The notes under the pieces: model-generated
Seen by the model: only the letters and a program-made list of their open reading frames with translations
Told to the model about the DNA's origin: nothing
Databases searched by the model: none
Part shown: piece after piece, positions 10,274-18,686 of the stretch
Layout: the number at the start of each line of letters is the position of its first letter
Position numbering within the stretch: position 1 is the stretch's first letter
DNA from: Falsiroseomonas sp051433195
GTDB taxonomy: Bacteria; Pseudomonadota; Alphaproteobacteria; Acetobacterales; Acetobacteraceae
DNA: 64,000 nucleotides
NCBI RefSeq assembly: GCF_051433195.1
Contig: NZ_JBHMFT010000023.1
Location: 1 to 64,000, forward strand
Reading direction: 5' to 3'
Position numbers and translations under genes: made by a program

Positions 10274-11659
10274 CTACCGGTGTTGCGCGGCAGCAAGCGC
10301 CGAGATCGCCGCGGACAGCGCACGCGCCGCCTGGATTTCGCCACCCTCCGGGCGTCCGGGGCGCCCCGAGTCGTTCCACGCATACAGGTCCAGATGGGCC
10401 CAACGGACCTCCTTCGGCACGAAATGCCGCAGGAACAGGGCCGCGACCACGGCGCCCGCCATTGGCTTGCTGCTGACGTTGTTCAGGTCCGCAACGGGAC
10501 TGTCCAGCCACGAAACGTAGTTTTCCGCGAGCGGGAGCTGCCACACGGGATCGTGATTCGCCAAACCGGCCTGCAGCACCGCTTGGGTCAAACTGTTTTC
10601 GTTGCAGAACAGGGCGGGCAGGTCCGGCCCCAGCGCGACACGGGCCGCGCCGGTCAATGTCGCCGCGTCCAGCAGCAGGTCCGGCTGCTGTTCGGCCGCG
10701 TAGGCCAGCAGGTCCGCCAGCACCAGGCGGCCCTCTGCGTCGGTGTTGCCGATCTCCACCGTCAGCCCCTTCCGGGTGCGGATGACGTCGAGCGGCCGGA
10801 ACGAGGTGCCGGAGACGCTGTTTTCCACCGCGCCCACCAGCAGCAGCAGGCGGATCGGCGCGCGGGCGCGCATCAGCATCTCCGCCGTCGCGATCATCGC
10901 CGCGGCGCCGCCCATGTCCTTCTTCATGCGCAGCATGCCGGCGGCCGGCTTCAGGTCCAGCCCGCCGCTGTCGAAGCACACGCCCTTGCCGCACAGCGCC
11001 ACCAGCGGGCCATCGGCGGCGCCCTGCCAGCGCAGGACGGCGACGCGCGGCGCCCGCGGACTGCCCTGGCCCACGGCAGCGACGGCGGGGAAGCCAGTTT
11101 CCAGCGCCTCGCCCGAGATCACCTCGAAGGCGGCGTCATGGGCGGCGGCGAGGCGGCCCACGGCGTCCGCCAGTTCGGCCGGGCCCAGGTGGTTGGCCGG
11201 CTGGTTCACCAGGTCGCGCCCGGCGTGGATGGCGGCGGCCTGCTGCTGCGCCGCTTCGGTGCCGGGCATCGCCAGCAACTGCGCCGGCCGCCGCCCCGGC
11301 TTCGATTTCAGCCCGGTGAAGCGGTAGGCGCCGAGACACCAGCCGAGGGTCGCCGCCACCGGGTCCGGCGCCCCCTCGATCCGCCAGGTCGAGTCCTCGG
11401 GCAGCGCGAAGGGCAGGGCGCCGAAGGCCCAGGGGCTGCCGGCGGCCGATTGGTCCTCGCCCAGGCCGAGCACGGCGCCGGCCAGCCCGGATTCGCCCGG
11501 GAGAAGCTGCCATTCCTGCGCCCGGCCGGTGAAGCCGCTGGCCCGAAGGAAGTTGGCGGCGATCGGCGGCAATCGATCCAGCAGCGCCGGCAGGCTGGCC
11601 GGGGCGACGGCATGAAGCGGCAGCGCGGATTCAGCGGATGTGACAAGGCCGGGCAGCAT
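10274..11659 (-). CDS. M17 leucyl aminopeptidase family protein
   Basis: Zinc/manganese aminopeptidase of the M17 (PepA) family, about 461 residues. It trims N-terminal residues from peptides in the cytoplasm. The catalytic domain shows GKGVCFDSGGLDLKP (metal Lys/Asp) near residue 245, MKKDMGG near 265 and the diagnostic NTDAEGRLVLADLL near 325. The sequence TGGAGGT lies about five bases before the ATG at 11659, so this start is favoured over the in-frame ATG at 11686. The last codons give CACCGGTAG, directly followed by ACCGGTAA, a small repeat of the stop region. It may use peptides delivered by the Yej importer; that is inference. Confidence 0.9.
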   Translation of the reverse strand: MLPGLVTSAESALPLHAVAPASLPALLDRLPPIAANFLRASGFTGRAQEWQLLPGESGLAGAVLGLGEDQSAAGSPWAFGALPFALPEDSTWRIEGAPDPVAATLGWCLGAYRFTGLKSKPGRRPAQLLAMPGTEAAQQQAAAIHAGRDLVNQPANHLGPAELADAVGRLAAAHDAAFEVISGEALETGFPAVAAVGQGSPRAPRVAVLRWQGAADGPLVALCGKGVCFDSGGLDLKPAAGMLRMKKDMGGAAAMIATAEMLMRARAPIRLLLLVGAVENSVSGTSFRPLDVIRTRKGLTVEIGNTDAEGRLVLADLLAYAAEQQPDLLLDAATLTGAARVALGPDLPALFCNENSLTQAVLQAGLANHDPVWQLPLAENYVSWLDSPVADLNNVSSKPMAGAVVAALFLRHFVPKEVRWAHLDLYAWNDSGRPGRPEGGEIQAARALSAAISALAAAQHR

Positions 11660-11820
11660 GAAACCTCCAGTTGATTTGGTTGGCATGAAGTTCCGCTTTC
11701 ACGATCAGGCAGAACAATATTCCGTGATAGTTTCGCAGAAGATCCGAAACACTACCGGAATCGGACAGCCTCCCGATTAGTTAATTTCTCCGCGTCGCCT
11801 CGCGATGATACCGCCGCTAC
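11660..11820. promoter_or_regulatory. Divergent intergenic region, AT-richer than surroundings
   Basis: This 161-bp gap separates the divergent aminopeptidase and glycosyltransferase genes and is visibly richer in A+T than its neighbours (for example the stretch around 11700–11790). It contains the ribosome-binding site of the aminopeptidase gene (TGGAGGT on the minus strand). It is expected to hold two opposing promoters. I cannot assign individual –35/–10 boxes with confidence. Confidence 0.45.
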
Positions 11821-13014
11821 ATGCGGATATTGCTTTGGTACTGGGGCCGTCGCGGCGGTGGGGCACAATTCACGCTCGGGCTGGCGCGCGCCCTGGCGGC
11901 ACGCCCGGAGATCGACCTGCGCCTGTCGTTGTCCGCGCAGGGCGAAATGCTGGGCGATTTCGAGGCGCTGCGCCGGCCGATTGCCATGGTCGACACCTAC
12001 CGTGACCTGACCGGCTTCGCCACCGGCCTCGCCCGGCTTCCGCTGTTGCGCCGGCGGTTCCTGGCGGCGGCGCAGGAGGCCGATGTCGTGGTGTCCAGCA
12101 TGGCGCATCTCTGGACTCCTTTGGTGGCACCTGGACTGGCGCAGCCGGCCCAAAGGCGGCCCGCCTACGTCCCCGTCATCCACGACGCGGCGCCGCATCC
12201 GGGCGACCCGGCCTGGGCCTGGGACTGGCGGCTGGGCCGGGAACTGCGCAGCGCGCGCGCCGCCGTGGCCCTGTCCGACACCGTCGCCGCATCGCTCGCG
12301 GCCCGTGCGCCAGGGCTGCCGCTGATCCGCATGCCACTGCCCGCGCTGCTCACCGGCGCCGCGCCCGCGCGCACCGCCAGGCCCGCCAACCCGCCGGGAC
12401 AGCTTCGGCTGCTGTTCTTCGGCCGCCTGCAGACCTACAAGGGCCTGGACCTGCTGCGCGACGCCTTCCGCATCCTGCACGGCGCCCATCCGGGGGTGAG
12501 CCTGCGCGTGGTCGGCGAGGGTGAGGCCGGGGCCGGTCTCGCGGAGTTGCCCGGCGTGCAGTTCGAGCGCCGCTGGGTGCCGGAATCGGAAATCCCGGAC
12601 CTGCTGGCAGCCGCGGACGCGGTGGTGCTGCCCTATCGCGAGGCCAGCCAGTCCGGCGTCGTGCCGCAGGCGCTGGCCATGGGGGTTCCGGTGGTCGCAA
12701 CCCCGGTCGGTGGGCTGCGCGAACAGGTGCGGCCCGGCGCGGGTGGCGTGCTGGCCGCCGCGGTGGATGCGGCGGCGCTGGCCGAGGCGCTGGCCGGGCT
12801 GCTCGACCCGGCCCGGCTCGAATCGCTGCGGCGCGAGGCCGCCGCGGTCGGCGCCGCGCAGGCCGACTGGACCGGCGCCGCCGAGGCCCTGGTCGGCGGC
12901 CTGGCCCGCGTCCTGCGTCCGGAGCAGCAATCCAGCCCCGTTCCGAACCGGGCGCCGTCCAACCGTCAGGCCAGCAGCCGGCCCACCCGGTCCAGCAGCG
13001 CCACGGCGGTGTAG
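11821..13014 (+). CDS. Glycosyltransferase family 4 protein
   Basis: GT-B fold glycosyltransferase, 397 residues. The N-terminal half has the Gly-rich sugar-acceptor lobe (RGGGAQFTLGLARAL). The C-terminal half has the GT4 nucleotide-sugar region with LLFFGRLQTYKGLDLL near residue 197 and the EX7E-like segment LPYREASQSGVVPQALAMG near 285. Donor and acceptor cannot be read from the sequence. The last 49 bp overlap the 3' end of the convergent histidine kinase gene, so the low-complexity tail (NRQASSRPTRSSSATAV) is probably a late extension caused by loss of an earlier stop. Confidence 0.85.
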   Translation: MRILLWYWGRRGGGAQFTLGLARALAARPEIDLRLSLSAQGEMLGDFEALRRPIAMVDTYRDLTGFATGLARLPLLRRRFLAAAQEADVVVSSMAHLWTPLVAPGLAQPAQRRPAYVPVIHDAAPHPGDPAWAWDWRLGRELRSARAAVALSDTVAASLAARAPGLPLIRMPLPALLTGAAPARTARPANPPGQLRLLFFGRLQTYKGLDLLRDAFRILHGAHPGVSLRVVGEGEAGAGLAELPGVQFERRWVPESEIPDLLAAADAVVLPYREASQSGVVPQALAMGVPVVATPVGGLREQVRPGAGGVLAAAVDAAALAEALAGLLDPARLESLRREAAAVGAAQADWTGAAEALVGGLARVLRPEQQSSPVPNRAPSNRQASSRPTRSSSATAV

Positions 13015-15455
13015 GGCTTGCCGAGGAAATTGACGCCCTCGTCCAGCCGGCCCTGGTGGATGATGGCGTTGCGCGTGTAGCCGGTGGTGAACAGCACCGG
13101 CAGCAGCGGACGGCGGGCCAGCGCCGCCGCGGCCACTTCGCGCCCGTTCATCGGACCGGCCAGCACCACGTCGGTGAACAGCAGCGTCACCTCGGGGTGG
13201 GCCTCCAGCAGCGCCAGGGCGGTCGGGCCATCGGCGGCGGCGAGCACGCGGTAGCCCGCCTCCTCCAGCGCCGTCACGGCGAAGTCCCGCACCATCGATT
13301 CATCCTCGACCACGAGCACGGCGCCGCCGAAATGGGCGACGTCGGAGACCGGGCGCGGGATCTCCGGCGGAGGCGGCAGGGCGGCGGCCTCCGCATCGCG
13401 CAGCCGGGGCAGGTACAGCTTCACCGTGCTGCCCTGCCCGGGTTCGCTGTAGATCGCGGCATGACCGCCGGATTGCCGGGCGAAGCCATACACCTGGCTC
13501 AGCCCGAGCCCGGTGCCCTGGCCGACCGGCTTGGTGGTGAAGAACGGCTCGAAGGCCCGGCTGATGACATCGGCGGACATGCCGGTGCCGGTGTCGGTGA
13601 CGCAGATCGCCACATACTGCCCGGGCACCAGATCCTCCCGCCCCGCGACATAGGCCTCGTCCAGGTGGACGTTCGCGGTCTCGATGGTCAGCTTGCCGCC
13701 GGCGGTCATGGCGTCGCGCGCATTCACCGCCAGGTTCAGCAGCGAGGATTCCAGCTGGTTCGGGTCGGCATGGGTGCGCCACAATCCGCCGGCCAGCACG
13801 GTCTCGATCTCGATGTCCTCGCCCAGGGTGCGGCGCAGCAGGTCGGACATGCCGGCCACCAGCCGGTTGGCATCCACCACCTCCGGCGCCAGCGGCTGCT
13901 GGCGGGAGAAGGCGAGCAGCCGCTGGGTCAGCGCCGCGGCCCGGTTCGCGCCTTCCGCCGCGTTGTCGAGGCTGCGGCGCAGCCGATCCTGCACCGGCTC
14001 CTCCGCCGGCGTGCAGGGCAACTCGCCCAGGCGACGGCGGGCGAGCGCCAGGTTGCCCAGCACCACGGTCAGCAGGTTGTTGAAATCATGCGCGACGCCG
14101 CCGGTCAGCCGGCCCACCGCCTCCATCTTCTGCGACTGCCGCAGCTGCGCTTCCGCCCGGGCGCGGCCGGCGGCGGCGGCCATCAGCCGGGCGTTGGTTT
14201 CCGCCAGGTCGCGGGTGCGCTCGCCGACGCGGGCTTCCAGCGCATCGTTCAGCCGGCGCAGATCCTCCTCCCGGCCATGCAGGCTGCGGGCCGCCTCGGC
14301 GAGGGCGGCGCTGATGCCGGCGACCTCGTCGACCCGCGTCGGCACCGGCGCCACCTGTTCCCCCCGCCCCATCGCCACCGCCTGGGCGGCGAGCAGGCGC
14401 ATCGGGTGGGCAATGCGGTGCGCGACCAGCAGCGCCAGCATCACGGAGACCGCGGCCAGGGCCGCGCCGACCCCGCCGAGCAGCAGCAGCGTGCGGCGCA
14501 GCGGCCCGGTCAGCACCGCATCCGGCACGCCGACGGCGATGCGCCAGCCGGCGATGGCGGAGCGCGCATAGGTGCCCAGGACCGCCGTGCCCTCGGCCGT
14601 GGTGCCGCGCCAGGTGCCCTCCCACCCGGTGGTGTTGGCCTGCAGGTCGGCGGTGGCGGATTGGCCGACGAAGTCATCGTGCCGCGCGTTGCGCGCCAGG
14701 ATGCGGCCGGCGCCATCCACCACGGCAAGCGTCCAGCCTTCCGGCGCCTGGCGGTCCTCCAGCACCTGGCGGATGCGGGCCGCGGGCGCGCTGAGGCTGA
14801 GGAACAGCGGGGCGGCCCAGCCCTCCACCGGCACAGGCACCGGCACCGGCAGTTCCACCGCGAACATCGGCATCTGCACGGCCACGCCCTCGAACAGGTC
14901 GGTCACCACGACGCGGTCCGCATCCGGCTTCGGGCTCGGCAGTGGCGAGTTGGTGGGCGGCGCCGCACCCTCCGGCTGCCAGGCGTTCAGGATCTGCCGG
15001 CCGGTCGCGTCGCGCAGCACGGTCGTCACGCCCAGCCGCTCGCGCAGCTCGATGGCCTGGCGATGGAAGTCCGCGAGGTCCCCGGCGCGCAACTGCGGCG
15101 ACAGGGCCAGCAGGTTCAGGGTCGCCGCCATGCCGTTGAGGTCGCGGTCCACCGCCAGCGCCACGGCGCGCGCGGTATCGAGGGCCGCATCCTCCAGCCG
15201 GTGCCGCTCCGCGGTGGCGAAACGGGTCGAGAGGGCGGCGACGAAGACCAGGATGGGCAGTGCCAGGGCCGCGGCGAACAGCGCCAGGTGCCGGCGCACC
15301 GGGTACAATCGGGCCGTGCCGCCCGCCGGGCGTGCTTCCGCCGGCTCCGATCGGCCTGGCTCGGACGCAGGGGGGCGAGGCGCGGCCGTGTCCAAGCAGG
15401 CTGGCTCCGGACTGCTGGAGGGTGTGGCGGCAATGCGGCGAGGGTGCGGCGGCAT
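12966..15455 (-). CDS. Hybrid sensor histidine kinase with C-terminal receiver domain
   Basis: About 829 residues. In order: N-terminal transmembrane helix (LALFAAALALPILVFVAAL), a periplasmic Cache-like sensor, a second helix (LLLLGGVGAALAAVSVMLALLV), HAMP, a coiled-coil linker (LRRLNDALEARVGERTRDL), a phosphoacceptor domain with GGVAHDFNNLL, an HATPase domain (NLAVNARDAM, DTGTGMS, GTGLGLSQVYGF) and a receiver (VLVVEDESM, phosphorylatable Asp in LLFTDVVL, Lys in FLGKPY). This architecture fits a PAS-less blue-light/stress-type HWE-independent hybrid kinase that passes phosphate to a separate partner; no partner is adjacent. The start is uncertain: ATG 15455 is used, and ATG 15479 is equally possible. 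Confidence 0.85.
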   Translation of the reverse strand: MPPHPRRIAATPSSSPEPACLDTAAPRPPASEPGRSEPAEARPAGGTARLYPVRRHLALFAAALALPILVFVAALSTRFATAERHRLEDAALDTARAVALAVDRDLNGMAATLNLLALSPQLRAGDLADFHRQAIELRERLGVTTVLRDATGRQILNAWQPEGAAPPTNSPLPSPKPDADRVVVTDLFEGVAVQMPMFAVELPVPVPVPVEGWAAPLFLSLSAPAARIRQVLEDRQAPEGWTLAVVDGAGRILARNARHDDFVGQSATADLQANTTGWEGTWRGTTAEGTAVLGTYARSAIAGWRIAVGVPDAVLTGPLRRTLLLLGGVGAALAAVSVMLALLVAHRIAHPMRLLAAQAVAMGRGEQVAPVPTRVDEVAGISAALAEAARSLHGREEDLRRLNDALEARVGERTRDLAETNARLMAAAAGRARAEAQLRQSQKMEAVGRLTGGVAHDFNNLLTVVLGNLALARRRLGELPCTPAEEPVQDRLRRSLDNAAEGANRAAALTQRLLAFSRQQPLAPEVVDANRLVAGMSDLLRRTLGEDIEIETVLAGGLWRTHADPNQLESSLLNLAVNARDAMTAGGKLTIETANVHLDEAYVAGREDLVPGQYVAICVTDTGTGMSADVISRAFEPFFTTKPVGQGTGLGLSQVYGFARQSGGHAAIYSEPGQGSTVKLYLPRLRDAEAAALPPPPEIPRPVSDVAHFGGAVLVVEDESMVRDFAVTALEEAGYRVLAAADGPTALALLEAHPEVTLLFTDVVLAGPMNGREVAAAALARRPLLPVLFTTGYTRNAIIHQGRLDEGVNFLGKPYTAVALLDRVGRLLA

Positions 15456-15640
15456 TCCGGCTTGCCGCACCCTTCCCATGCCCCCTGGCTTGACGCCGCG
15501 CAAGCGGGGGCATCCGGCAGAACCGCCTCCCCGGTCCGGACGCGCGGGTCTTTTGTCGGACCCGGGCCATGTCAAACCGCCTGCGCGTCGCCATATGCAA
15601 AGGCTGTTGAGTAGCCGGAACGGCGCCGGTGAACGACGGC

Positions 15641-15660
15641 GGTGCCGCCGTGGCGGCACC
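15641..15660. promoter_or_regulatory. Hairpin in the kinase/DUF1488 divergent region
   Basis: A perfect 9-bp stem (15641–15649 with 15652–15660) closes on a 2-nt loop, just upstream of the Shine–Dalgarno-like TAGGAG of the DUF1488 gene. It lies within the 225-bp divergent gap after the kinase start. It could be a 5'-UTR structure or an operator; the sequence does not decide. Confidence 0.4.
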
Positions 15661-15680
15661 CGGCCTAGGAGCGACCTGCG

Positions 15681-16001
15681 ATGAGCGACCCCCAGCCCGG
15701 CCAGCCTGCGTCCCGCGTCGAAATTCCCGCACCGCGCTGGGATGGCCGCCGCGTGCTGTTCGAGGTGCTGGACGAGGACCGGCTGGTGCCCTGCGCGATT
15801 TCCATGAACGCGCTGCAGGACATCAGCGAAATGCGCCGCTTCAAGCCGGCCGACCTGATGAAGTGTTTCGAGACGGTGCGGCCGAAGATCGAGGCGATCG
15901 CGCTGGACAAGCACCGTGCCCGATCCGATGCTGCCTCCGGCCTTTTGAACATCTGGTCGGACGACATCGACGATGCGGCCGAGGCCGCCCGGCCTGACTG
16001 A
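15681..16001 (+). CDS. DUF1488-like protein
   Basis: A 106-residue soluble protein resembling the DUF1488 family. After a Pro-rich leader it has a short β-rich segment (RRVLFEVLDEDRLVPCAIS) and a helical half (DISEMRRFKPADLMKCFETV, then KIEAIALDKH), a pattern usual for the family. Function is unknown. An AGGAG sequence lies nine bases before the ATG. A 43-codon gene starts 33 bp downstream on the same strand and is likely co-transcribed. Confidence 0.7.
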   Translation: MSDPQPGQPASRVEIPAPRWDGRRVLFEVLDEDRLVPCAISMNALQDISEMRRFKPADLMKCFETVRPKIEAIALDKHRARSDAASGLLNIWSDDIDDAAEAARPD

Positions 16002-16033
16002 ATTCACCGACACCCGAGACAAGGACGACCGCC

Positions 16034-16165
16034 ATGGCCAAGGGCCAGCTCCGCTCCAACCGCGAAGCCAAGAAACCGAAGGCGGCGAAGAAGCCGGAAG
16101 CCGCCCCGGCCTCCGCCTTCACCCGCGAGCCGACCAAGAAGGCCCCCCCCGCCAAGGGGAGCTGA
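16034..16165 (+). CDS. 43-residue Lys-rich conserved small protein
   Basis: A very short gene starting MAKGQLRSNREAKKPK and continuing with Lys/Ala/Pro-rich sequence to ...KAPPAKGS. I recall very similar short proteins beginning MAKGQ(L/M)R(S/G)N(R/K)EAKKPK annotated as hypothetical across Alphaproteobacteria, which supports it being real; this is from memory and not searched. AAGGA lies eight bases before the ATG. The strong positive charge suggests nucleic-acid or ribosome contact, but no function is known. Confidence 0.72.
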   Translation: MAKGQLRSNREAKKPKAAKKPEAAPASAFTREPTKKAPPAKGS

Positions 16166-16178
16166 CCTCCGGCCGCCG

Positions 16179-16307
16179 TCAGGCCACCAGGCGGCGTTCC
16201 GCCTTCAGGCAACGAGACGGCGTTCCGCCTTCAGGCAACGAGACGGCGTTCCGCCTTCAGGCAACGAGACGGCGTTCCGCCTTCAGGCAACGAGACGGCG
16301 TTCCGCC
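16179..16307. repeat. Tandem 26-bp repeat duplicating the 3' end of the NMT1-type gene
   Basis: Four exact 26-bp units (16195–16298) and a partial ninth-base extension to 16307 overlap and follow the end of the minus-strand binding-protein gene. Each unit contains the last eight codons including TGA (peptide AERRLVA). Cassette copies begin at 16283 (the true gene end), 16257, 16231 and 16205. A fifth, diverged copy at 16179–16202 still encodes the same seven residues and stop, with three changes all at wobble positions. Each unit also has a small GGCG/CGCC stem. Confidence 0.92.
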
Positions 16308-17314
16308 GTGGGCGGCAGGAAGGCGTCGGTATAGACATCCTCCGGCTTCAGCTTCGGCGTCATGCCATAGGCTTCCTCCACCGCCGCGAGGCCGAGCTGG
16401 AAGCGGGAGGGCACGACGGAGGACAGGCCGTTGGCGGTGACGTGGGGCGAGGCGATCTGCTCCCGGAATGAGACCTCCTGCCGCTCGGCCTCGATCGCAA
16501 CGTCGGTCAGCGGCTCCGCCGCCTTCAGCCCGGCGATGCAGGCGGCCGGGTCGGCATAGGCGGCCTGCAGGGACCGGATGCCGCCGCGCACCACGGCGCG
16601 CACCAGCTCCGGGTTGCGCCGCGCATAGTCCCGCGTGGTCAGCCAGCAGGTGCCGTACAGCGGCAGGCCGAAATCGCGGTACCAGAGGATGCGCTGCTGC
16701 GGCCAATCCATGCCCAGCGCCTTCAGCGACATGCCGGTACTGGTGGCGGCCCGGGTGATGCCCTCCGCCCGTCCCTGCACCAGCATCGGCTCCCGCAGCT
16801 CGGGTCGCACCGTCAGCCAGTTGACCTTGGACGCGTCGAAGCCGGCGGCGCGGGCGAAGGCGGGAAAGATCTGGCGGCCGGCGTCGCTGTCCGGCGCGGC
16901 CAGGGTGCGGCCTTCGAAATCCTTCGGCGTGCGGATCGGGCCCTCGGCGCGGACGGTGGCGCAGAGCAGGCTGCGGTCGCCGAACACGCCGACGACGACC
17001 AGGCCGGCGTTCGGGTTCTCGGCGATGAACTTGATCACCGGGTTGATGTCGGCCTGCGCGATCTCGTAGGCGCCGCCGGCGACGTCGATCGGGACGCGGC
17101 CGGAGCCGAAGCCGCGGTCGATCTGGATGTCGATGCCGGCGTCGCGGAAGAAGTTGCGCTGGCGGCCGAACAGCATGAAGGCGTTGGGCCCCTGGAACGC
17201 CCAGTCCACCTGGTACTTCACCCGTGGCAGGGCGGCCTGCCCGTGGCCGATGCGCGGGGTGGCGAGGAGGGAGACACCGGCGGCGAGGCCGAGTTGGCGG
17301 CGGGACAGGCTCAT
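16283..17314 (-). CDS. NMT1/THI5-like ABC transporter substrate-binding protein
   Basis: Periplasmic binding protein of 343 residues with a twin-Arg-like signal (MSLSRRQLGLAAGVSLLA). The mature part has the family pattern VKYQVDWAFQGPNAFMLFGRQRNFF, then DIQIDRGFGSG and an internal FEGRTLAAPDSDAGRQIFP segment, as in nitrate/sulfonate/pyrimidine-precursor receptors. Aromatic ligand residues suggest a heterocycle or sulfonate ligand, unproven. AAAGGG lies about ten bases before ATG 17314. No permease or ATPase is adjacent, so it is an orphan receptor. Its 3' end is tandemly duplicated downstream (16179–16307). Confidence 0.85.
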   Translation of the reverse strand: MSLSRRQLGLAAGVSLLATPRIGHGQAALPRVKYQVDWAFQGPNAFMLFGRQRNFFRDAGIDIQIDRGFGSGRVPIDVAGGAYEIAQADINPVIKFIAENPNAGLVVVGVFGDRSLLCATVRAEGPIRTPKDFEGRTLAAPDSDAGRQIFPAFARAAGFDASKVNWLTVRPELREPMLVQGRAEGITRAATSTGMSLKALGMDWPQQRILWYRDFGLPLYGTCWLTTRDYARRNPELVRAVVRGGIRSLQAAYADPAACIAGLKAAEPLTDVAIEAERQEVSFREQIASPHVTANGLSSVVPSRFQLGLAAVEEAYGMTPKLKPEDVYTDAFLPPTAERRLVA

Positions 17315-17608
17315 GCGGCGAGACCCTTTCGAGACCGGGACCGCGGGGATACGCGGGCCGCCGGCGAAGGATCCGGCGAAGGACCTGGCAGCAAGTGGTG
17401 TGCCAGGACCTGATCCTCGCAAGTTCGCCGATGCCGCCGCGGTTGCAGGCAGGCCGCCCAGCATTCTGGCGCGGAAAGCGGCAGGACCACAGGCTCAAGC
17501 CGCGCCGGCCGGCGCTCGCGCGCTGTTCAAGCGACATGCGGCCCCAGTCATGGCACAGCCGCCGCCACCGCGAGTCGCGACCAGGACATCAGCGGCTGGA
17601 GCCCGATA
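17315..17608. other. Gap between divergent binding-protein and acyltransferase genes
   Basis: About 294 bp without a supportable gene. It contains the ribosome-binding site of the minus-strand binding-protein gene at its left end and a GGAG seven bases before the TTG start of the acyltransferase at its right end. Promoters for both directions are expected here. Nothing else was recognised. Confidence 0.4.
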
Positions 17609-18670
17609 TTGAGTGTGAACCCGACCGGCCAGCGCATCTCCATCCTGCGCTTCGTCCTGATCTTCGGCGTGGTCCTTCTGCACGTGCCTCCATATGTTCC
17701 GATCTCGGAACTGGAACCGGGTACCTTTGCCTGGGTCAAGGCCTTCTTCCAGCACGCGATGTTCCGCTGTTCCGTCCCGGTGCTGACGGTGGTGTCCGGC
17801 TACCTGCTGTTCCGGTCCGGGCTGGACCTGGATTATGGGAAGCTGGTCCAGAAGAAGGTGCGCACGCTGCTGGTGCCGTTCCTGGCCTTCAACCTGCCGC
17901 TGGTGGCGATGGTCGTGCTGCTGCAGGTCCAGTTCGATGTATCGATCTCCACCCAGCTGGTCCCGTTCGACTGGGCGACGATGCTCGATGCGACGCTTGG
18001 GCTGGCGGCGCCGCCGGTGAACTACCCCCTGAACTTCCTGCGCGACCTGTTCGTCCTGGCGCTGCTGGCGCCCCTGCTCGGCTGGCTGCTGCGTCGTGCG
18101 CCCTGGCTCGGCCTGGCGCTGGTCCTGGTCGTGGCGCTGGAGAACCTGGACAAGGAACTGGTGCTGCGGACGGAAATGCTGGTGACCTTCTACCTGGGCG
18201 GTCTTGCGGCGGTACACCGCTGGAACCTGCAGGCGTGGGACCGGTTCGCATGGCCCTGCCTGGCGCTGTTCGTCGCCGCCTGCGCCTTCGTGGTCGAGAC
18301 GCGGGAGGAGAACACCGTGTGGCTGGGCATGGCCGCCCCGCTACTGGTCTGGCCCGCGGCCTCGCTGCTGGTCGGCACGCGGCTGGGTGGCTGGCTGGCG
18401 CGGCTGAGCCGGCACAGCTTCTTCCTGTTCCTGACCCACAGCGTGGTGCTGGTGGTGGCCTGGGAGGCTTTCCAGCACCTTGGCGAGCCGGTCCCCTATC
18501 CGCTGTTCTGGGTCGCCACGCCGGTCCTGGCCACCGCGCTGCTGGTCGGCGTGCACGCGCTGGGCACCCGGCACCTGACCGGCCTGTTCGACCTGCTGCT
18601 CGGCGCGCGGACCGCGCCGCGTGATGCCCTGAACCAGCGGCCGGTTGGGGCTGCCGAAAGCCGCGCCTGA
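17609..18670 (+). CDS. Acyltransferase family 3 membrane protein
   Basis: Integral membrane O-acyltransferase of about 353 residues with roughly ten hydrophobic helices. The N-terminal RISILRFVLIFGVVLLHVPP carries the conserved Arg and His region of acyltransferase-3 proteins (NodX/OafA/exopolysaccharide modifiers). Later LFLTHSVVLVV near residue 270 fits the conserved H motif of the C-terminal half. Probable role: acetylating or succinylating a surface glycan; the substrate is unknown. Initiation is at TTG 17609, seven bases after GGAG, and GTG 17615 is an alternative. It runs convergently into metX with 16 bp between stops. Confidence 0.82.
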   Translation: MSVNPTGQRISILRFVLIFGVVLLHVPPYVPISELEPGTFAWVKAFFQHAMFRCSVPVLTVVSGYLLFRSGLDLDYGKLVQKKVRTLLVPFLAFNLPLVAMVVLLQVQFDVSISTQLVPFDWATMLDATLGLAAPPVNYPLNFLRDLFVLALLAPLLGWLLRRAPWLGLALVLVVALENLDKELVLRTEMLVTFYLGGLAAVHRWNLQAWDRFAWPCLALFVAACAFVVETREENTVWLGMAAPLLVWPAASLLVGTRLGGWLARLSRHSFFLFLTHSVVLVVAWEAFQHLGEPVPYPLFWVATPVLATALLVGVHALGTRHLTGLFDLLLGARTAPRDALNQRPVGAAESRA

Positions 18671-18686
18671 AGCCGCCGGCGCACGG

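Noticed and set aside
16195..16307. Possible CRISPR array
   Set aside because: The 26-bp units are directly adjacent with no spacers, overlap a coding 3' end, and no cas genes are near.
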